From assembly GCA_020848035.1 (NCBI GenBank), contig JADLAX010000046.1, positions 62,001 through 126,000 on the forward strand: a stretch of 64,000 nt of DNA. The letters are read 5' to 3'. The notes beneath the pieces were generated by a model that worked only from the letters and a program-made list of their open reading frames with translations, was not told where the DNA came from and did not search any database. Below, one piece after another: positions 1-7,912 of the stretch (positions are counted from its first letter, which is position 1; each line of letters begins with the position of its first letter). The stretch is from Anaerolineae bacterium (GTDB lineage Bacteria > Chloroflexota > Anaerolineae > Promineifilales > Promineifilaceae). The translations under genes and the position numbers were made by a program.

Positions 1-246
1 GGCGGCTTTTTCTTGCCACTGGCGCTGGATGGTGGTGGTGGGGGCAAAAACAAGGGCGGGACGGCCGAATCGTCGCACCAGTTCCAGCCCTACAATCGTC
101 TTCCCGGCTCCGGGCGGGGCGACGATGTGGTGCTTGTGGTCGCCATCGCCACGGGCGACCACCTCCAGCACCATCTGCTGGTATTTGCGAAACGGATAGC
201 GGAATTGGAGGTCGGCGAAGGGAGAGGGTGTTTGTATTCGGCTCAT
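1..246 (-). CDS. SF2 helicase, N-terminal fragment cut by the window edge
   Basis: The leftward reading frame from the ATG at 246 stays open to base 1 and gives 82 residues starting MSRIQTPSPF. Residues 43-50 (APPGAGKT) are a Walker A loop, preceded by a Q-rich segment (FRKYQQMV) and followed by FAPTTTIQRQW, the order seen in superfamily 2 helicases of the type III restriction/UvrB-like kind. It would be an ATP-dependent nucleic-acid helicase or translocase; substrate and role cannot be told from the fragment. It lies 29 bases behind the toxin gene on the same strand and may share its transcript. No clear ribosome site precedes the ATG. Confidence 0.75.
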   Translation of the reverse strand, partial: MSRIQTPSPFADLQFRYPFRKYQQMVLEVVARGDGDHKHHIVAPPGAGKTIVGLELVRRFGRPALVFAPTTTIQRQWQEKAA

Positions 247-275
247 GGTGAGACAAGGTGTGATGCAGTATCGGA

Positions 276-653
276 CTACGGCTTAAAGTCAGCGATTTCT
301 ACTTCTTTGATGATCTGGTAATGTTTAACGTTTCCGGTTAGTAAAGGAATGCCGTAGGAAACGGCCGTTGCCCCAATCAAGGCATCGGCTAAATGTACGG
401 AGTGGCTGAGATAATATTGCTCCACATAAAACATGGCCTTGCTAGAGATTTCTTCATTGACATAAATCATCTCTGCTTTCCAATTTCGCAGCGCCCGTCG
501 CAGAGCCTGTAACTCACGCTTGTTGCGCATCCCCTGCACCAGCTCCATATAGGTAATGACCGACATTCGGAAGCGGGGATGTGCGTCGAGATAATCACGC
601 GCACTGGCATTGCCGCGCATGTACCAGATGATGACATCCGTATCAATCAGCAT
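276..653 (-). CDS. vapC: PIN-domain toxin (VapC family)
   Basis: A 125-residue PIN-domain protein, expected to be a metal-dependent endoribonuclease toxin. The acidic residues of the fold are visible: D4 and D6 in MLIDTDVI, E37 in YMELVQG and D90 in LADALIGA, followed by TGN near residue 108. Start choice: the ATG at 653 begins the usual MLIDTD motif; an ATG 12 codons further upstream would add a non-homologous tail. The chosen start overlaps the antitoxin stop by 11 bases (ATGCTGATTGA), implying translational coupling. Known VapC proteins cleave tRNA or rRNA; the target here is unknown. Confidence 0.88.
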   Translation of the reverse strand: MLIDTDVIIWYMRGNASARDYLDAHPRFRMSVITYMELVQGMRNKRELQALRRALRNWKAEMIYVNEEISSKAMFYVEQYYLSHSVHLADALIGATAVSYGIPLLTGNVKHYQIIKEVEIADFKP

Positions 654-879
654 CGAAACGACCTTTTCTGATGGTTTGGATGTACGCATTTACGTCTTCA
701 GACGCTTCATGGTCTGCCCAAATACCAAACAATTCGTCCTCACCCTCTGGCTTGTCTCCAAACGGAATCAATCTGGCGCGGGGTTTGCCTCGGTACGTGA
801 TAATCACCTCTTCACCTCGGGCAACTGTCTCTAAAAGTTCTCTGACATTAAATCGCAAATCTTTGGCTGATGCCTGCAT
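643..879 (-). CDS. Phd/YefM-type antitoxin
   Basis: A 78-residue protein starting MQASAKDLRFNVRELLETVARGEEVIITYRGKPRARLIPF (shown here only to describe the motif order: dimerising N-terminal helix, VARGEEVIITYRGKP beta hairpin, then a variable toxin-binding tail). This is the layout of Phd/YefM antitoxins, which bind their own promoter and neutralise the toxin. A good ribosome site (GGAGG on the minus strand, 887-891) sits just upstream. The gene is followed in overlap by the PIN toxin, completing a two-gene toxin-antitoxin operon; an operator palindrome lies about 20 bases upstream of the start. Confidence 0.85.
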   Translation of the reverse strand: MQASAKDLRFNVRELLETVARGEEVIITYRGKPRARLIPFGDKPEGEDELFGIWADHEASEDVNAYIQTIRKGRFDAD

Positions 880-897
880 ATTATAACCTCCACTAAA

Positions 898-923
898 AAG
901 TTTATACTTAAAAGTATAAACTT
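898..923 (-). promoter_or_regulatory. Operator palindrome of the toxin-antitoxin operon
   Basis: Perfect inverted repeat AAGTTTATACTT, two A bases, AAGTATAAACTT, just upstream of the antitoxin start (879). Its AT-rich core could also supply the -10 box. Phd/YefM antitoxins, alone or with toxin, repress by binding such palindromes, so autoregulation is the likely role. Confidence 0.7.
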
Positions 924-970
924 CCCGGAAACGCTGTCAAGCTGTTTTCGGCGAGGAGGCAGAACCGATC

Positions 971-1030
971 ACGGATTACCGACCCACGGATTACCGACCC
1001 ACGGATTACCGACCCACGGATTACCGACCA
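971..1030. repeat. Four 15-bp tandem repeats covering the rsmI stop codon
   Basis: Unit acggattaccgaccc, copies at 971-985, 986-1000, 1001-1015 and 1016-1030 (last copy ends in a). On the minus strand each copy carries the reading-frame end GGT CGG TAA of rsmI, so the gene's last codons and stop are repeated in frame three more times downstream. Confidence 0.95.
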
Positions 1031-1683
1031 CCGATGACGACGACGTACTCCCCACGCGGCTCTTCTTCGGCAAAATGGGCGATCAGTTCCGAGAGGCAAC
1101 CCCGCTGGACCGATTCAAACAGCTTGGTGAGTTCGTTGCAAACGGCCGTTTCCCGATCCCCATACACCGCCAGTGCATCTTCCAAAAACGGCTTGAGCCG
1201 GTATGGACTTTCGTAAAAAACCAGCGTGTGTGGCGATTCGGCATCGACCGCCATAAAGCGCTGCCGCTTGCCGCTTTTGCGCGGCGGAAAGCCGCGAAAG
1301 GTGAAGGAATGCGCCGGTAGGCCAGAAAGCACCAGGGCCATCACCAGCGCCGTCGGGCCAGGAATCATCGTTACCGTCAGGTTTTCGGCGATGGCCCGCT
1401 GCACCAGCGAGTAGCCCGGATCCGAAATGCCCGGCGTACCCGCATCCGTCACCACCGCCACCGACTTGCCTTCGGCCAGCAAGTTCATGATTTTCTGTCC
1501 CGCCTTGGCCTCGTTGTGCTCGTGGAAGGAAAGCTGCGGCTTGCTAATCTCAAAATGTTTGAGCAGCAGGCCAGTCTTGCGCGTGTCTTCGCTGGCAACC
1601 ACGTCCACCTGGCGCAGCGTTTCCAACGCCCGCAAGGTGATGTCGCCAAGATTGCCGATGGGGGTGGCTACGAGATAAAGCAT
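1021..1683 (-). CDS. rsmI: 16S rRNA 2'-O-ribose C1402 methyltransferase RsmI
   Basis: A 220-residue tetrapyrrole-methylase-fold enzyme that uses S-adenosylmethionine to methylate the ribose of C1402 in the 16S rRNA decoding centre. Family motifs run in order: VATPIGNLGDIT at the N-terminus, ASEDTRKTG, HEHN, TDAGTPGISDPG, PGPTALVMALVLSGLP and FYESPYRL. The start is put at the Met of MLYLVATPIGN; the frame is open 11 codons further. It ends with VVVIGGR, so it lacks the C-terminal extension of about 50-60 residues found in the E. coli protein, as do many short homologues. A 15-bp repeat array begins at its stop codon. It follows rsmE, with a dispersed repeat between them. Confidence 0.93.
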   Translation of the reverse strand: MLYLVATPIGNLGDITLRALETLRQVDVVASEDTRKTGLLLKHFEISKPQLSFHEHNEAKAGQKIMNLLAEGKSVAVVTDAGTPGISDPGYSLVQRAIAENLTVTMIPGPTALVMALVLSGLPAHSFTFRGFPPRKSGKRQRFMAVDAESPHTLVFYESPYRLKPFLEDALAVYGDRETAVCNELTKLFESVQRGCLSELIAHFAEEEPRGEYVVVIGGR

Positions 1684-1705
1684 GTATTTTCCAGTTTCAG
1701 TTTGG

Positions 1706-1805
1706 CTCGTTCCCATGTTCTACGTGGGAATGCTTTTCGGAACGCTCTGCGTTCCACTCGACGCGGAGCGTCGGCGCTTTCATTCCACGCAGAGCGTGGA
1801 ACGAG
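1706..1805. repeat. Dispersed palindromic repeat element, about 100 bp
   Basis: Begins CTCGTTCC and ends GGAACGAG, with internal nested inverted repeats built from variants of tgggaatgc and gcggagcgtc. The architecture (terminal inverted repeats, several internal stems, intergenic position, no coding capacity) is that of a REP/BIME-type element. It fills nearly the whole gap between rsmE and rsmI. Confidence 0.75.
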
Positions 1806-1815
1806 ATATGATGAA

Positions 1816-2547
1816 TCAAATTACGTCTAGTTCGTGCAAAACCAGAGCGGCGGCGACAAGTGCGGCCGTTTCTGCCCGCAGTATTCGTTTGCCCAGGGTC
1901 ACCGACTGTAAGCCCGCGGCTTGCGCCGCCGCCACTTCTTCGGCGGCAAAACCACCTTCCGGGCCGATGAAAAGGGAGATGCGTGACGGCCGTTCCCCAC
2001 CTTCCAGCGCCTTTCGAATCGTCAAGCCCTGCGCTGCTTCCCAGGCAATCAGGCCCGGCTGTGCGGACTGTGCCGCCAGCGCCTCGGCCAGCGTTTGCGG
2101 CGCATGCAAGGTAGGAATGCAGCCCCGGCGTGACTGCTCGGCCGCTTCGGTGATGATCTTTTCCCAGCGCAGCTGCTTGCCTTCTTTAATGTCAACCTCT
2201 TGCACCAGGCTGCGCTGCGTCACCAGCGGCACAAAATGCGTCACGCCAATTTCGGTGCCTTTTTGCAGCACCCACTCAAACTTGTCGCGCTTCATCAGCG
2301 CCTGGTAGAGGGTAAGCTGGACGGTGGGTTCATTGGGACACGGCCGTTTGGCCACCGCCTCGCCCACCACCTGCTGCCGGTCCACCTGGCGCAGCAGCAC
2401 CTCGTACTCCCAACCGGTGTTGTCCAGCACCACAATCGCCGCACCCGGCCGCAGGCGCAGCACACTGCGAATCTGGTGGGCAATGCTTTCCGGCAAAACC
2501 ACCCGGTCGCCGACAAAACAGTCAGGATCGACAAAAAATCGGTGCAT
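1816..2547 (-). CDS. rsmE: 16S rRNA m3U1498 methyltransferase RsmE
   Basis: A 243-residue SPOUT-class enzyme that methylates N3 of U1498 in 16S rRNA. The N-terminal part (MHRFFVDPDCF, then HQIRSVLRLRPG) is the PUA-like RNA-binding region; the C-terminal part has the knot motifs LFIGPEGGF and LGKRILRAETAAL that bind S-adenosylmethionine. The ATG at 2547 is chosen because it begins the conserved MHRFF; the 32 open codons upstream read through an intergenic hairpin repeat and are not family sequence. rsmI follows on the same strand. Confidence 0.94.
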   Translation of the reverse strand: MHRFFVDPDCFVGDRVVLPESIAHQIRSVLRLRPGAAIVVLDNTGWEYEVLLRQVDRQQVVGEAVAKRPCPNEPTVQLTLYQALMKRDKFEWVLQKGTEIGVTHFVPLVTQRSLVQEVDIKEGKQLRWEKIITEAAEQSRRGCIPTLHAPQTLAEALAAQSAQPGLIAWEAAQGLTIRKALEGGERPSRISLFIGPEGGFAAEEVAAAQAAGLQSVTLGKRILRAETAALVAAALVLHELDVI

Positions 2548-2581
2548 GCCAGTTATTTTAGCAGATAAAAGGGGGATTTTG

Positions 2582-2641
2582 GGCCACAGAGCACACAGAG
2601 AACACAGATGGCACCTCTTTCTCTCTGTGCCCTCTGTGGCC
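2582..2641. repeat. Intergenic hairpin repeat between the PPi-PFK gene and rsmE
   Basis: An imperfect inverted repeat: GGCCACAGAGCACACAGAGA paired with TCTCTGTGCCCTCTGTGGCC across a short loop. It starts just after the PFK stop (2649) on the minus strand and may end that transcript, but there is no T-run of canonical length. Confidence 0.7.
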
Positions 2642-2648
2642 ACGTTGT

Positions 2649-3821
2649 TTAATAGAGGAACATCGGCTTGCCGATGATGTGCCGCACGCGCGGGCGGTAT
2701 TCCTTCACGTCGTACAGCTCGTCTACATCCACGCGCTTCACGCCGCTGGTGACGGTGTTCATGGGGATGTGGGTGTATTTGCCGTCGCGCAGGGCCACCA
2801 TACGGCCGCTCACCCCTTCTTTGATCAGGCTGACGGCCAGGTTGGCATAGTTGGTCGCTACCATCAGGTCCAACGCGTCTGGCGCGCCAGAGCGCATGAG
2901 GTAAGACACTTTCTGGTTGATGATGCCTTCGCCGGTGATTTTCTTAAGCGCTTCACCGGTAATTTCGCCAATGCCGCCCAGCTTACGATGGCCGTAGGCG
3001 TCGGCCTCGCCGAATTCCACCACTTTGCCGCCCATCATGTGGGCACCTTCACTCACGGTGACCATGGCGTAGTTGCTCGGGTTGGTCCGCTTATCCCGCA
3101 AGACCAGTTCGCCCAACTTTTCCGGGTCAAACGGAACCTCGGAAATGAGGGCCCGGTCGACGCCAGCCAGGTAGGAGCTGATGAGACTGGTTTCGCCGGA
3201 GTTACGGCCGAAAAGCTCAATCACCGCAATGCGTTCGTGGGAGCCAGTGCTGGTGCGCAGTTGGTGAATAAACTGGACGCTGCGGGTAACGGCCGTACTG
3301 AACCCAATGCAGTAATCTGTGCCATACACATCGTTGTCCATCGTTTTCGGAATGGCCAGCACCCGGATGCCCTCGCTGTGCAGCCGCTCGCCGTAGCTCA
3401 GCGTGTCGTCACCGCCAATGGGAATCAGGGTGTCGATGCCCAAAAACTCCAGGTTTTTCATCACATGCGGCGTAAAGTCGCGCAGGCTTTTGTCCGCCGC
3501 TTCAGCTTCAGGATGCTCCGGATCTTTCAAAAAGTCCGGCACCCGGCTGGGGCTTACCTTGCCGGGATGGGTCCGGCTGGTGTGCAGCATGGTGCCACCC
3601 GTCCGGTCAATTGTGCGCACCGCATTTTTATTGAGTGGCATGATATGATTTGCTATCGAATCGGGATCATCCGAATTCATCTCCAACAAACCACCCCAAC
3701 CGCGTCGGATACCAACAATTTCATATCCCTCTTCTATGGCCCGGTTTACCACCGCTTTGATACAGGGATTCAACCCGGGCACATCGCCCCCACCTGTTAA
3801 AATGCCAATTTTTGTCATCAT
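2649..3821 (-). CDS. pfp: 6-phosphofructokinase, PPi-dependent type
   Basis: A 390-residue group-A phosphofructokinase converting fructose 6-phosphate to fructose 1,6-bisphosphate. The phosphate-donor loop is GGGDVPGLN (10-18). Two diagnostic positions point to pyrophosphate as donor: GGDDT (136-140, Asp where ATP enzymes have Gly) and PKTMDND (158-164, Lys where E. coli PfkA has Gly). The catalytic Asp of the IDND-type motif is kept. The usual GRHAGW region reads GRNSGE. The start has a good ribosome site (AGGAGCGA) before two tandem ATGs. The duplicated PFK gene lies directly upstream on the same strand. PPi use would make this step reversible. Donor specificity is inferred from two residues. 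Confidence 0.9.
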   Translation of the reverse strand: MMTKIGILTGGGDVPGLNPCIKAVVNRAIEEGYEIVGIRRGWGGLLEMNSDDPDSIANHIMPLNKNAVRTIDRTGGTMLHTSRTHPGKVSPSRVPDFLKDPEHPEAEAADKSLRDFTPHVMKNLEFLGIDTLIPIGGDDTLSYGERLHSEGIRVLAIPKTMDNDVYGTDYCIGFSTAVTRSVQFIHQLRTSTGSHERIAVIELFGRNSGETSLISSYLAGVDRALISEVPFDPEKLGELVLRDKRTNPSNYAMVTVSEGAHMMGGKVVEFGEADAYGHRKLGGIGEITGEALKKITGEGIINQKVSYLMRSGAPDALDLMVATNYANLAVSLIKEGVSGRMVALRDGKYTHIPMNTVTSGVKRVDVDELYDVKEYRPRVRHIIGKPMFLY

Positions 3822-3844
3822 TCGCTCCTTTTCCGTTATAAAAA

Positions 3845-3876
3845 GTGCGGCGCACCCGGTTGAAAGTGCGTCGCAC
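3845..3876. promoter_or_regulatory. Twin 11-bp palindromes upstream of the PPi-PFK gene
   Basis: GTGCGGCGCAC at 3845-3855 and GTGCGTCGCAC at 3866-3876, each a palindrome with one central base, centres 21 bp apart (two helical turns), 24-55 bases before the PFK start. This could be an operator pair; it could equally be a dispersed GTGCG-N-CGCAC repeat. Confidence 0.4.
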
Positions 3877-3920
3877 CTGAATAGGTACCAAATCTTATCT
3901 ATTTTAACCCATGCGGGAAA

Positions 3921-6134
3921 TTAATGCGGTGCCGGTTTGGCCAGAATGCGGGCGACGGAGCGCAGCTCCATCCACCACTGCTTCTTAGGCCGCTGCTTTT
4001 CCATGTCGAACAGCCGGGGCACATCTTCCATGTCGGTAAAAACCAGCGCACCACCTACCTGACCCAAACAAGCGCAGGCGATGTCGCCCTCTTCAATTTG
4101 CTTTTCCAGGTGGTTCAGGGCGTGGGCGGCCAGTCGGGTGGCCAGAATGCGGTCAAATGGCGACGGATCGCCGCCCTGCTGCAAATGGCCCAAAATCGCC
4201 TCACGCACATCAAACAGGTCGCCAGCTTCCTCTTCAAACAGGGCGCGGATGAAGGAGGTGGTGTACACCTTGTTGGCGCTTTCGTTGCGAATGACCAGGC
4301 CCAGGCGCTTGCCCTTGCTAAAACCCGCGGCCAGCTGCTTCACATCCTCAATGAGATCGCTGGAGCGAATGCCTTCTTCACCGATGTAGACACGCTCCGC
4401 GCCCGTGGCCAGGGCGCTCATCAGCGCCAGGTAGCCGCAGTTGCGCCCCATCACCTCTACCACAAAGACACGCCGCGAGGCAACGGCCGATTGTTTGATC
4501 TTATCCACGGCGCTGACGATGTTATTCAGGGCCGTGTCTGCGCCAATGCTGAGTTCCGCGCCGGGCAGGTTGTTGTTGATGCTGGCCGGGATGCAGACGA
4601 TGGGAATGTTGTTGGCGGGGAAGGTGGACCGGTTCTGCATCATCTTGAGCACGCTTTCATAGCCCGACCAGCCGCCGATGAGCAGCAGCCCATCCACCTG
4701 GTGTGCTTCCAGGTTGCGCGCGATGGCGTAAAAATCGCTGCCTTTGGGCACGTACCGGTTAGTGCCCATTTCCGCGCCGCCCTGGGAGGCCCAGCCGTGC
4801 ACGCTCATCCAGTCCATTTCGCGAATGTCGCCTTCGATCAGCCCATGGAAACCGTTGCTGACGCCGAGCATAATGTGCCCTTTGTCGGTGCCCAGGCGGA
4901 CGGCCGTACGCACGGCCGTATTCATCCCCGGTGCCGGACCCCCCGCATTCATCACCGCGATGCGCATACGCCGCTGCCCTGGCGTGGGCGGATGGGGCAG
5001 GGCACGCACCATCGTGCGCACAATGTCGAACGATTCGTTGAAGCTGCTGCCGCGCAGCTGAAGTGCCCGCTTAAAGTCGCGGGCGGCACTGGCCTCGGCA
5101 ACAGAACGGGTGCGGGCCAATGCCTCATCCAGCGGCGTGCGGGTAATCTTGTTGGCCCGGATGCCCATCACAAATGGCTTCTCATCGGGTTGGGCAGCCA
5201 GCAGTTGATCAACGGCCGCTGCGCCCAGCAGGGTGCTCAGGTTACGATCAAACGCGCTGGGCGCGCCGCCGCGCTGCACGTGGCCCAGCACGGTAATGCG
5301 CGTATCTTCACCCAGCCGCGATTCCAGCACTTCCTTGATGTAGCTGCTGGTAATGGGTTTGCCGTGTCGATCTTGCGCACCCTCAGCCACCACCACGATG
5401 ATGTCGCGACGGCCTGCTTCTCGGCCCAGGTGCATCACCTGGCACATTTTGTCTTCCCAGTTGTCCATGTCGGGCGGATTTTCCGGGATAAAAACCCAGT
5501 CGGCCCCGCCAGCCATGGCGCCCATCAGCGCCAGGTAGCCGCAGCGACGGCCCATCACCTCCACCACAAAGATGCGCTGGTGGCTGGCCGCTGTGCTGGA
5601 GATGGCGTCGGTGGCTTCAACGATGCGGTGCAGCGCCGTGTCGGAACCGGTGGTTACGTCAGAGCCGTACATGTCGTTGTCGATGGAGCCAATGATGCCC
5701 GCGATGGCCAGATGTTGGTGGCGGTTGGCCAACTCCTGGCTGATCTGGCCATTTTCGACCAGCTCATTCACCAGGCCAGCCCACTCGGTGTAGAGCAGCT
5801 GCGCACCGGTCAGGCTGCCGTCGCCGCCAATAACCACCAGCGCTTCAATTTCGTGCTCCAGCAGGTTGCGGGCGGCCTGTAGACGACCGGCTCGTTCGCG
5901 GAACTGGGCGCAGCGGGCGGAGCCAATGGCGGTGCCGCCCTTCTGCAAAATGCCACCCACATCGGTCCAGGCAATCGGCCGAATTTTATGGCCGCCATCT
6001 ACCATGCCCTGATAGCCTTCGTAGATGGCGTAAACTTCTAAATCTTTGTCCAGCGCCATTCGCACCACGGCACGAACTGCCGCGTTCATGCCCTGGGCGT
6101 CGCCGCCGCTTGTAAAAACACCAATTCGTTTCAT
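3921..6134 (-). CDS. Duplicated (eukaryote-type) 6-phosphofructokinase
   Basis: A 737-residue protein made of two fused PFK domains, the architecture of animal and fungal PFK. N-half (1-380): SGGDAQGMN 9-17, GGDGS 103-107 (ATP-type Gly), GSIDND 149-154, SDTALHRI and VEVMGRRCGY near 192-200; it looks catalytically complete. C-half (390-737): GGPAPGMN, but GGDGS is replaced by GGWSG (487-491) and TIDND by ASINNN (517-522), so catalysis is lost and an allosteric role is likely, as in eukaryotic C-halves. Phrases such as ASHQRIFVVEVMGRRCGYLALM and GADWVFIPE closely resemble my memory of muscle PFK. Bacterial PFKs are normally about 320 residues. It is transcribed before the PPi-PFK gene, and the class II aldolase gene lies divergently. 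Confidence 0.93.
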   Translation of the reverse strand: MKRIGVFTSGGDAQGMNAAVRAVVRMALDKDLEVYAIYEGYQGMVDGGHKIRPIAWTDVGGILQKGGTAIGSARCAQFRERAGRLQAARNLLEHEIEALVVIGGDGSLTGAQLLYTEWAGLVNELVENGQISQELANRHQHLAIAGIIGSIDNDMYGSDVTTGSDTALHRIVEATDAISSTAASHQRIFVVEVMGRRCGYLALMGAMAGGADWVFIPENPPDMDNWEDKMCQVMHLGREAGRRDIIVVVAEGAQDRHGKPITSSYIKEVLESRLGEDTRITVLGHVQRGGAPSAFDRNLSTLLGAAAVDQLLAAQPDEKPFVMGIRANKITRTPLDEALARTRSVAEASAARDFKRALQLRGSSFNESFDIVRTMVRALPHPPTPGQRRMRIAVMNAGGPAPGMNTAVRTAVRLGTDKGHIMLGVSNGFHGLIEGDIREMDWMSVHGWASQGGAEMGTNRYVPKGSDFYAIARNLEAHQVDGLLLIGGWSGYESVLKMMQNRSTFPANNIPIVCIPASINNNLPGAELSIGADTALNNIVSAVDKIKQSAVASRRVFVVEVMGRNCGYLALMSALATGAERVYIGEEGIRSSDLIEDVKQLAAGFSKGKRLGLVIRNESANKVYTTSFIRALFEEEAGDLFDVREAILGHLQQGGDPSPFDRILATRLAAHALNHLEKQIEEGDIACACLGQVGGALVFTDMEDVPRLFDMEKQRPKKQWWMELRSVARILAKPAPH

Positions 6135-6495
6135 AGGGTACTACTCACCTGCGAGGGAAGGCCGCGCGAAGCGGTATTCTCTCGGGAAAATTGCTTGCTA
6201 ATCGTAAAAAATGAGTCGCTTTTTGGGGCCTGATTTGCCCCCGACAGCATACTCCTTCTCTTGGTGAAGCGAAATATGACAAACATCACAACCTTTTCCC
6301 GTCCATTGTAATGGCTTCACATTTTGCCTGCTCCCCTATACTATTTGTTATGTTTGCGGCCGTTTCCAGTGGGTGGTACTGTTGTGATAGAGGTGACTCC
6401 ATTATAACAAAACACGTTCCGCAGACGCCTCTTAAATGAAGTGATATTCGCAATGTTCTGGTGTTCTTGCTGGTTCATCAGAAGGAGAAAATCGA
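6135..6495. promoter_or_regulatory. Divergent promoter region between the duplicated PFK and aldolase genes
   Basis: 361 bases without a gene, AT-richer than the flanks, serving leftward PFK and rightward aldolase transcription. TATAAC at about 6402 preceded by TTGTGA is a weak promoter candidate for the aldolase. AGAAGGAG at 6480-6487 is its ribosome site, 8 bases before the ATG. I see no convincing operator or riboswitch. Confidence 0.5.
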
Positions 6496-7902
6496 ATGAA
6501 AGCTTTAAACTCTGTGGAGACATTGTTGGATCATGTGGCCGAGGGGGTGCAGGTTGATGGCCGCCAGGTGACGGTGATCAATGAAGCGGTGCTTAAGGCT
6601 GCGGTGGATGAGGTGGTGTATACGGCCGTCTTCGGCGACGGTTTGGTGCGTGATACCGCACGGTGGCTGTTGTGGGAGTTGGGCCAGGCGCTGGGCGTTT
6701 ATCCCGCCTCCATTCATGAACTGTACATGGCCATCGGCCGCGGCGATGTGCCGCACAACTTTACCGTCCCGGCGATTAACGTGCGCGGCATGAACTACAA
6801 CACGGCGCGGGCCATCTTCCGCGCGGCGCAGAAGTATGAGGCGGGGGCGATCCTGCTGGAGATTGCGCGTTCGGAGATTGGGTATACGGGGCAACGGCCG
6901 TATGAATACGTCACCTCCCTCATCGGCGCGGCTATCAAGGAAGGTTTCCGTGGCCCGCTGTTTGTGCAGGGCGACCATTTCCAGGTGTCGGCCAAAGGTT
7001 ACCAGGCCGATCCCGACAAAGAGCTGCAAGCGGTAAAAGATTTGATGAAAGAAGCGATCGCCGCCGGTTTTTACAACATTGACATCGACACTTCGACCCT
7101 GGTCGACCTGAGCTTCCCCAGCCTGGACGAACAGCAGCGACTGAACTACACGCTTTGCGCCGAGCTTACTCGCGTGGCTCGTGAGCTGGAACCCAAGGAT
7201 GTGACCATTTCCCTGGGTGGCGAAATTGGCGAGGTGGGGCACAAAAACTCCACCGTCGAGGAATTACACGCCTTCATGCAGGGCTACCGGCGCGAACTGA
7301 ACGGCCTGGAAGGCATCTCCAAAATCTCGGTGCAGACGGGCACCAGCCACGGTGGCGTGGTGCTGGCCGATGGCACCCTGGCCCAGGTGAAGGTTGATTT
7401 TGAGACGCTGCGTGCCCTCAGCGCGGCGGCGCGTGATGATTACGGCATTGGTGGAGCGGTGCAGCACGGCGCTTCCACGCTGCCCGCGAGTGCCTTCAAC
7501 AAATTCCCCGAGGTCGGCACGGTGGAAATCCACCTGGCCACCGGCTTCCAGAACATCCTCTACGAGCATGCGCCTCAGGAGATGGTGGAGGCCGCGTACG
7601 ATTACGTGCGGACCAACTTCAAGCAAAAGGCGGATCAGAGCGAGGGCCAGTTCTTGTATCAGGAGCGCAAACGGGCTTTTGGGCCGCTGAAGCAGCAGTG
7701 GTGGGATTTGCCCGCCGAGGCGCAGGAAAATCTGGGGCAGGTGCTGCAAGAGCAGTTCGAGTTCCTCTTTGACCAGCTCAACATCCAGGGAACCCAGGCG
7801 ATTGTGGCCGAGACGGTGACGGTGCCCAAACACCACCGCGTCCGACCCCGGCAAGCGGCCGTCGAAGGTGAGCTAGAAATTGCCGCTGACCTGGCGGATT
7901 AG
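6496..7902 (+). CDS. Class II fructose-bisphosphate aldolase family protein
   Basis: A 468-residue class II (zinc) aldolase-family protein, expected to cleave fructose 1,6-bisphosphate or a related ketose bisphosphate. VPAINVRGMN (91-100) is the conserved first strand; QGDHFQVS (158-165) holds the catalytic Asp and a zinc His; DIDTSTLVDLS, LGGEIGEVG, QTGTSHGG and QHGASTLP carry further metal and phosphate ligands. It is about 100-150 residues longer than E. coli FbaA, with an N-terminal helical extension of about 90 residues and a C-terminal helical tail. A strong AAGGAG site precedes the ATG. The position next to two PFK genes supports a glycolytic role; tagatose-bisphosphate or another ketose cannot be excluded. 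Confidence 0.85.
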   Translation: MKALNSVETLLDHVAEGVQVDGRQVTVINEAVLKAAVDEVVYTAVFGDGLVRDTARWLLWELGQALGVYPASIHELYMAIGRGDVPHNFTVPAINVRGMNYNTARAIFRAAQKYEAGAILLEIARSEIGYTGQRPYEYVTSLIGAAIKEGFRGPLFVQGDHFQVSAKGYQADPDKELQAVKDLMKEAIAAGFYNIDIDTSTLVDLSFPSLDEQQRLNYTLCAELTRVARELEPKDVTISLGGEIGEVGHKNSTVEELHAFMQGYRRELNGLEGISKISVQTGTSHGGVVLADGTLAQVKVDFETLRALSAAARDDYGIGGAVQHGASTLPASAFNKFPEVGTVEIHLATGFQNILYEHAPQEMVEAAYDYVRTNFKQKADQSEGQFLYQERKRAFGPLKQQWWDLPAEAQENLGQVLQEQFEFLFDQLNIQGTQAIVAETVTVPKHHRVRPRQAAVEGELEIAADLAD

Positions 7903-7912
7903 GACGTTTACC

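Noticed and set aside
908..1099. 63-codon minus-strand frame with RGSVIRGSVIRGSVI
   Set aside because: It is the out-of-frame translation of the 15-bp repeat array at the rsmI end.
2679..3800. 373-codon open frame on the plus strand
   Set aside because: Antisense to the PPi-PFK gene, no domain-like sequence, no ribosome site.
3924..5882. 652-codon open frame on the plus strand
   Set aside because: It lies entirely antisense to the duplicated PFK gene, whose motifs are unmistakable; the translation is rich in His/Gln/Ala as expected for the complement of GC-rich coding DNA.
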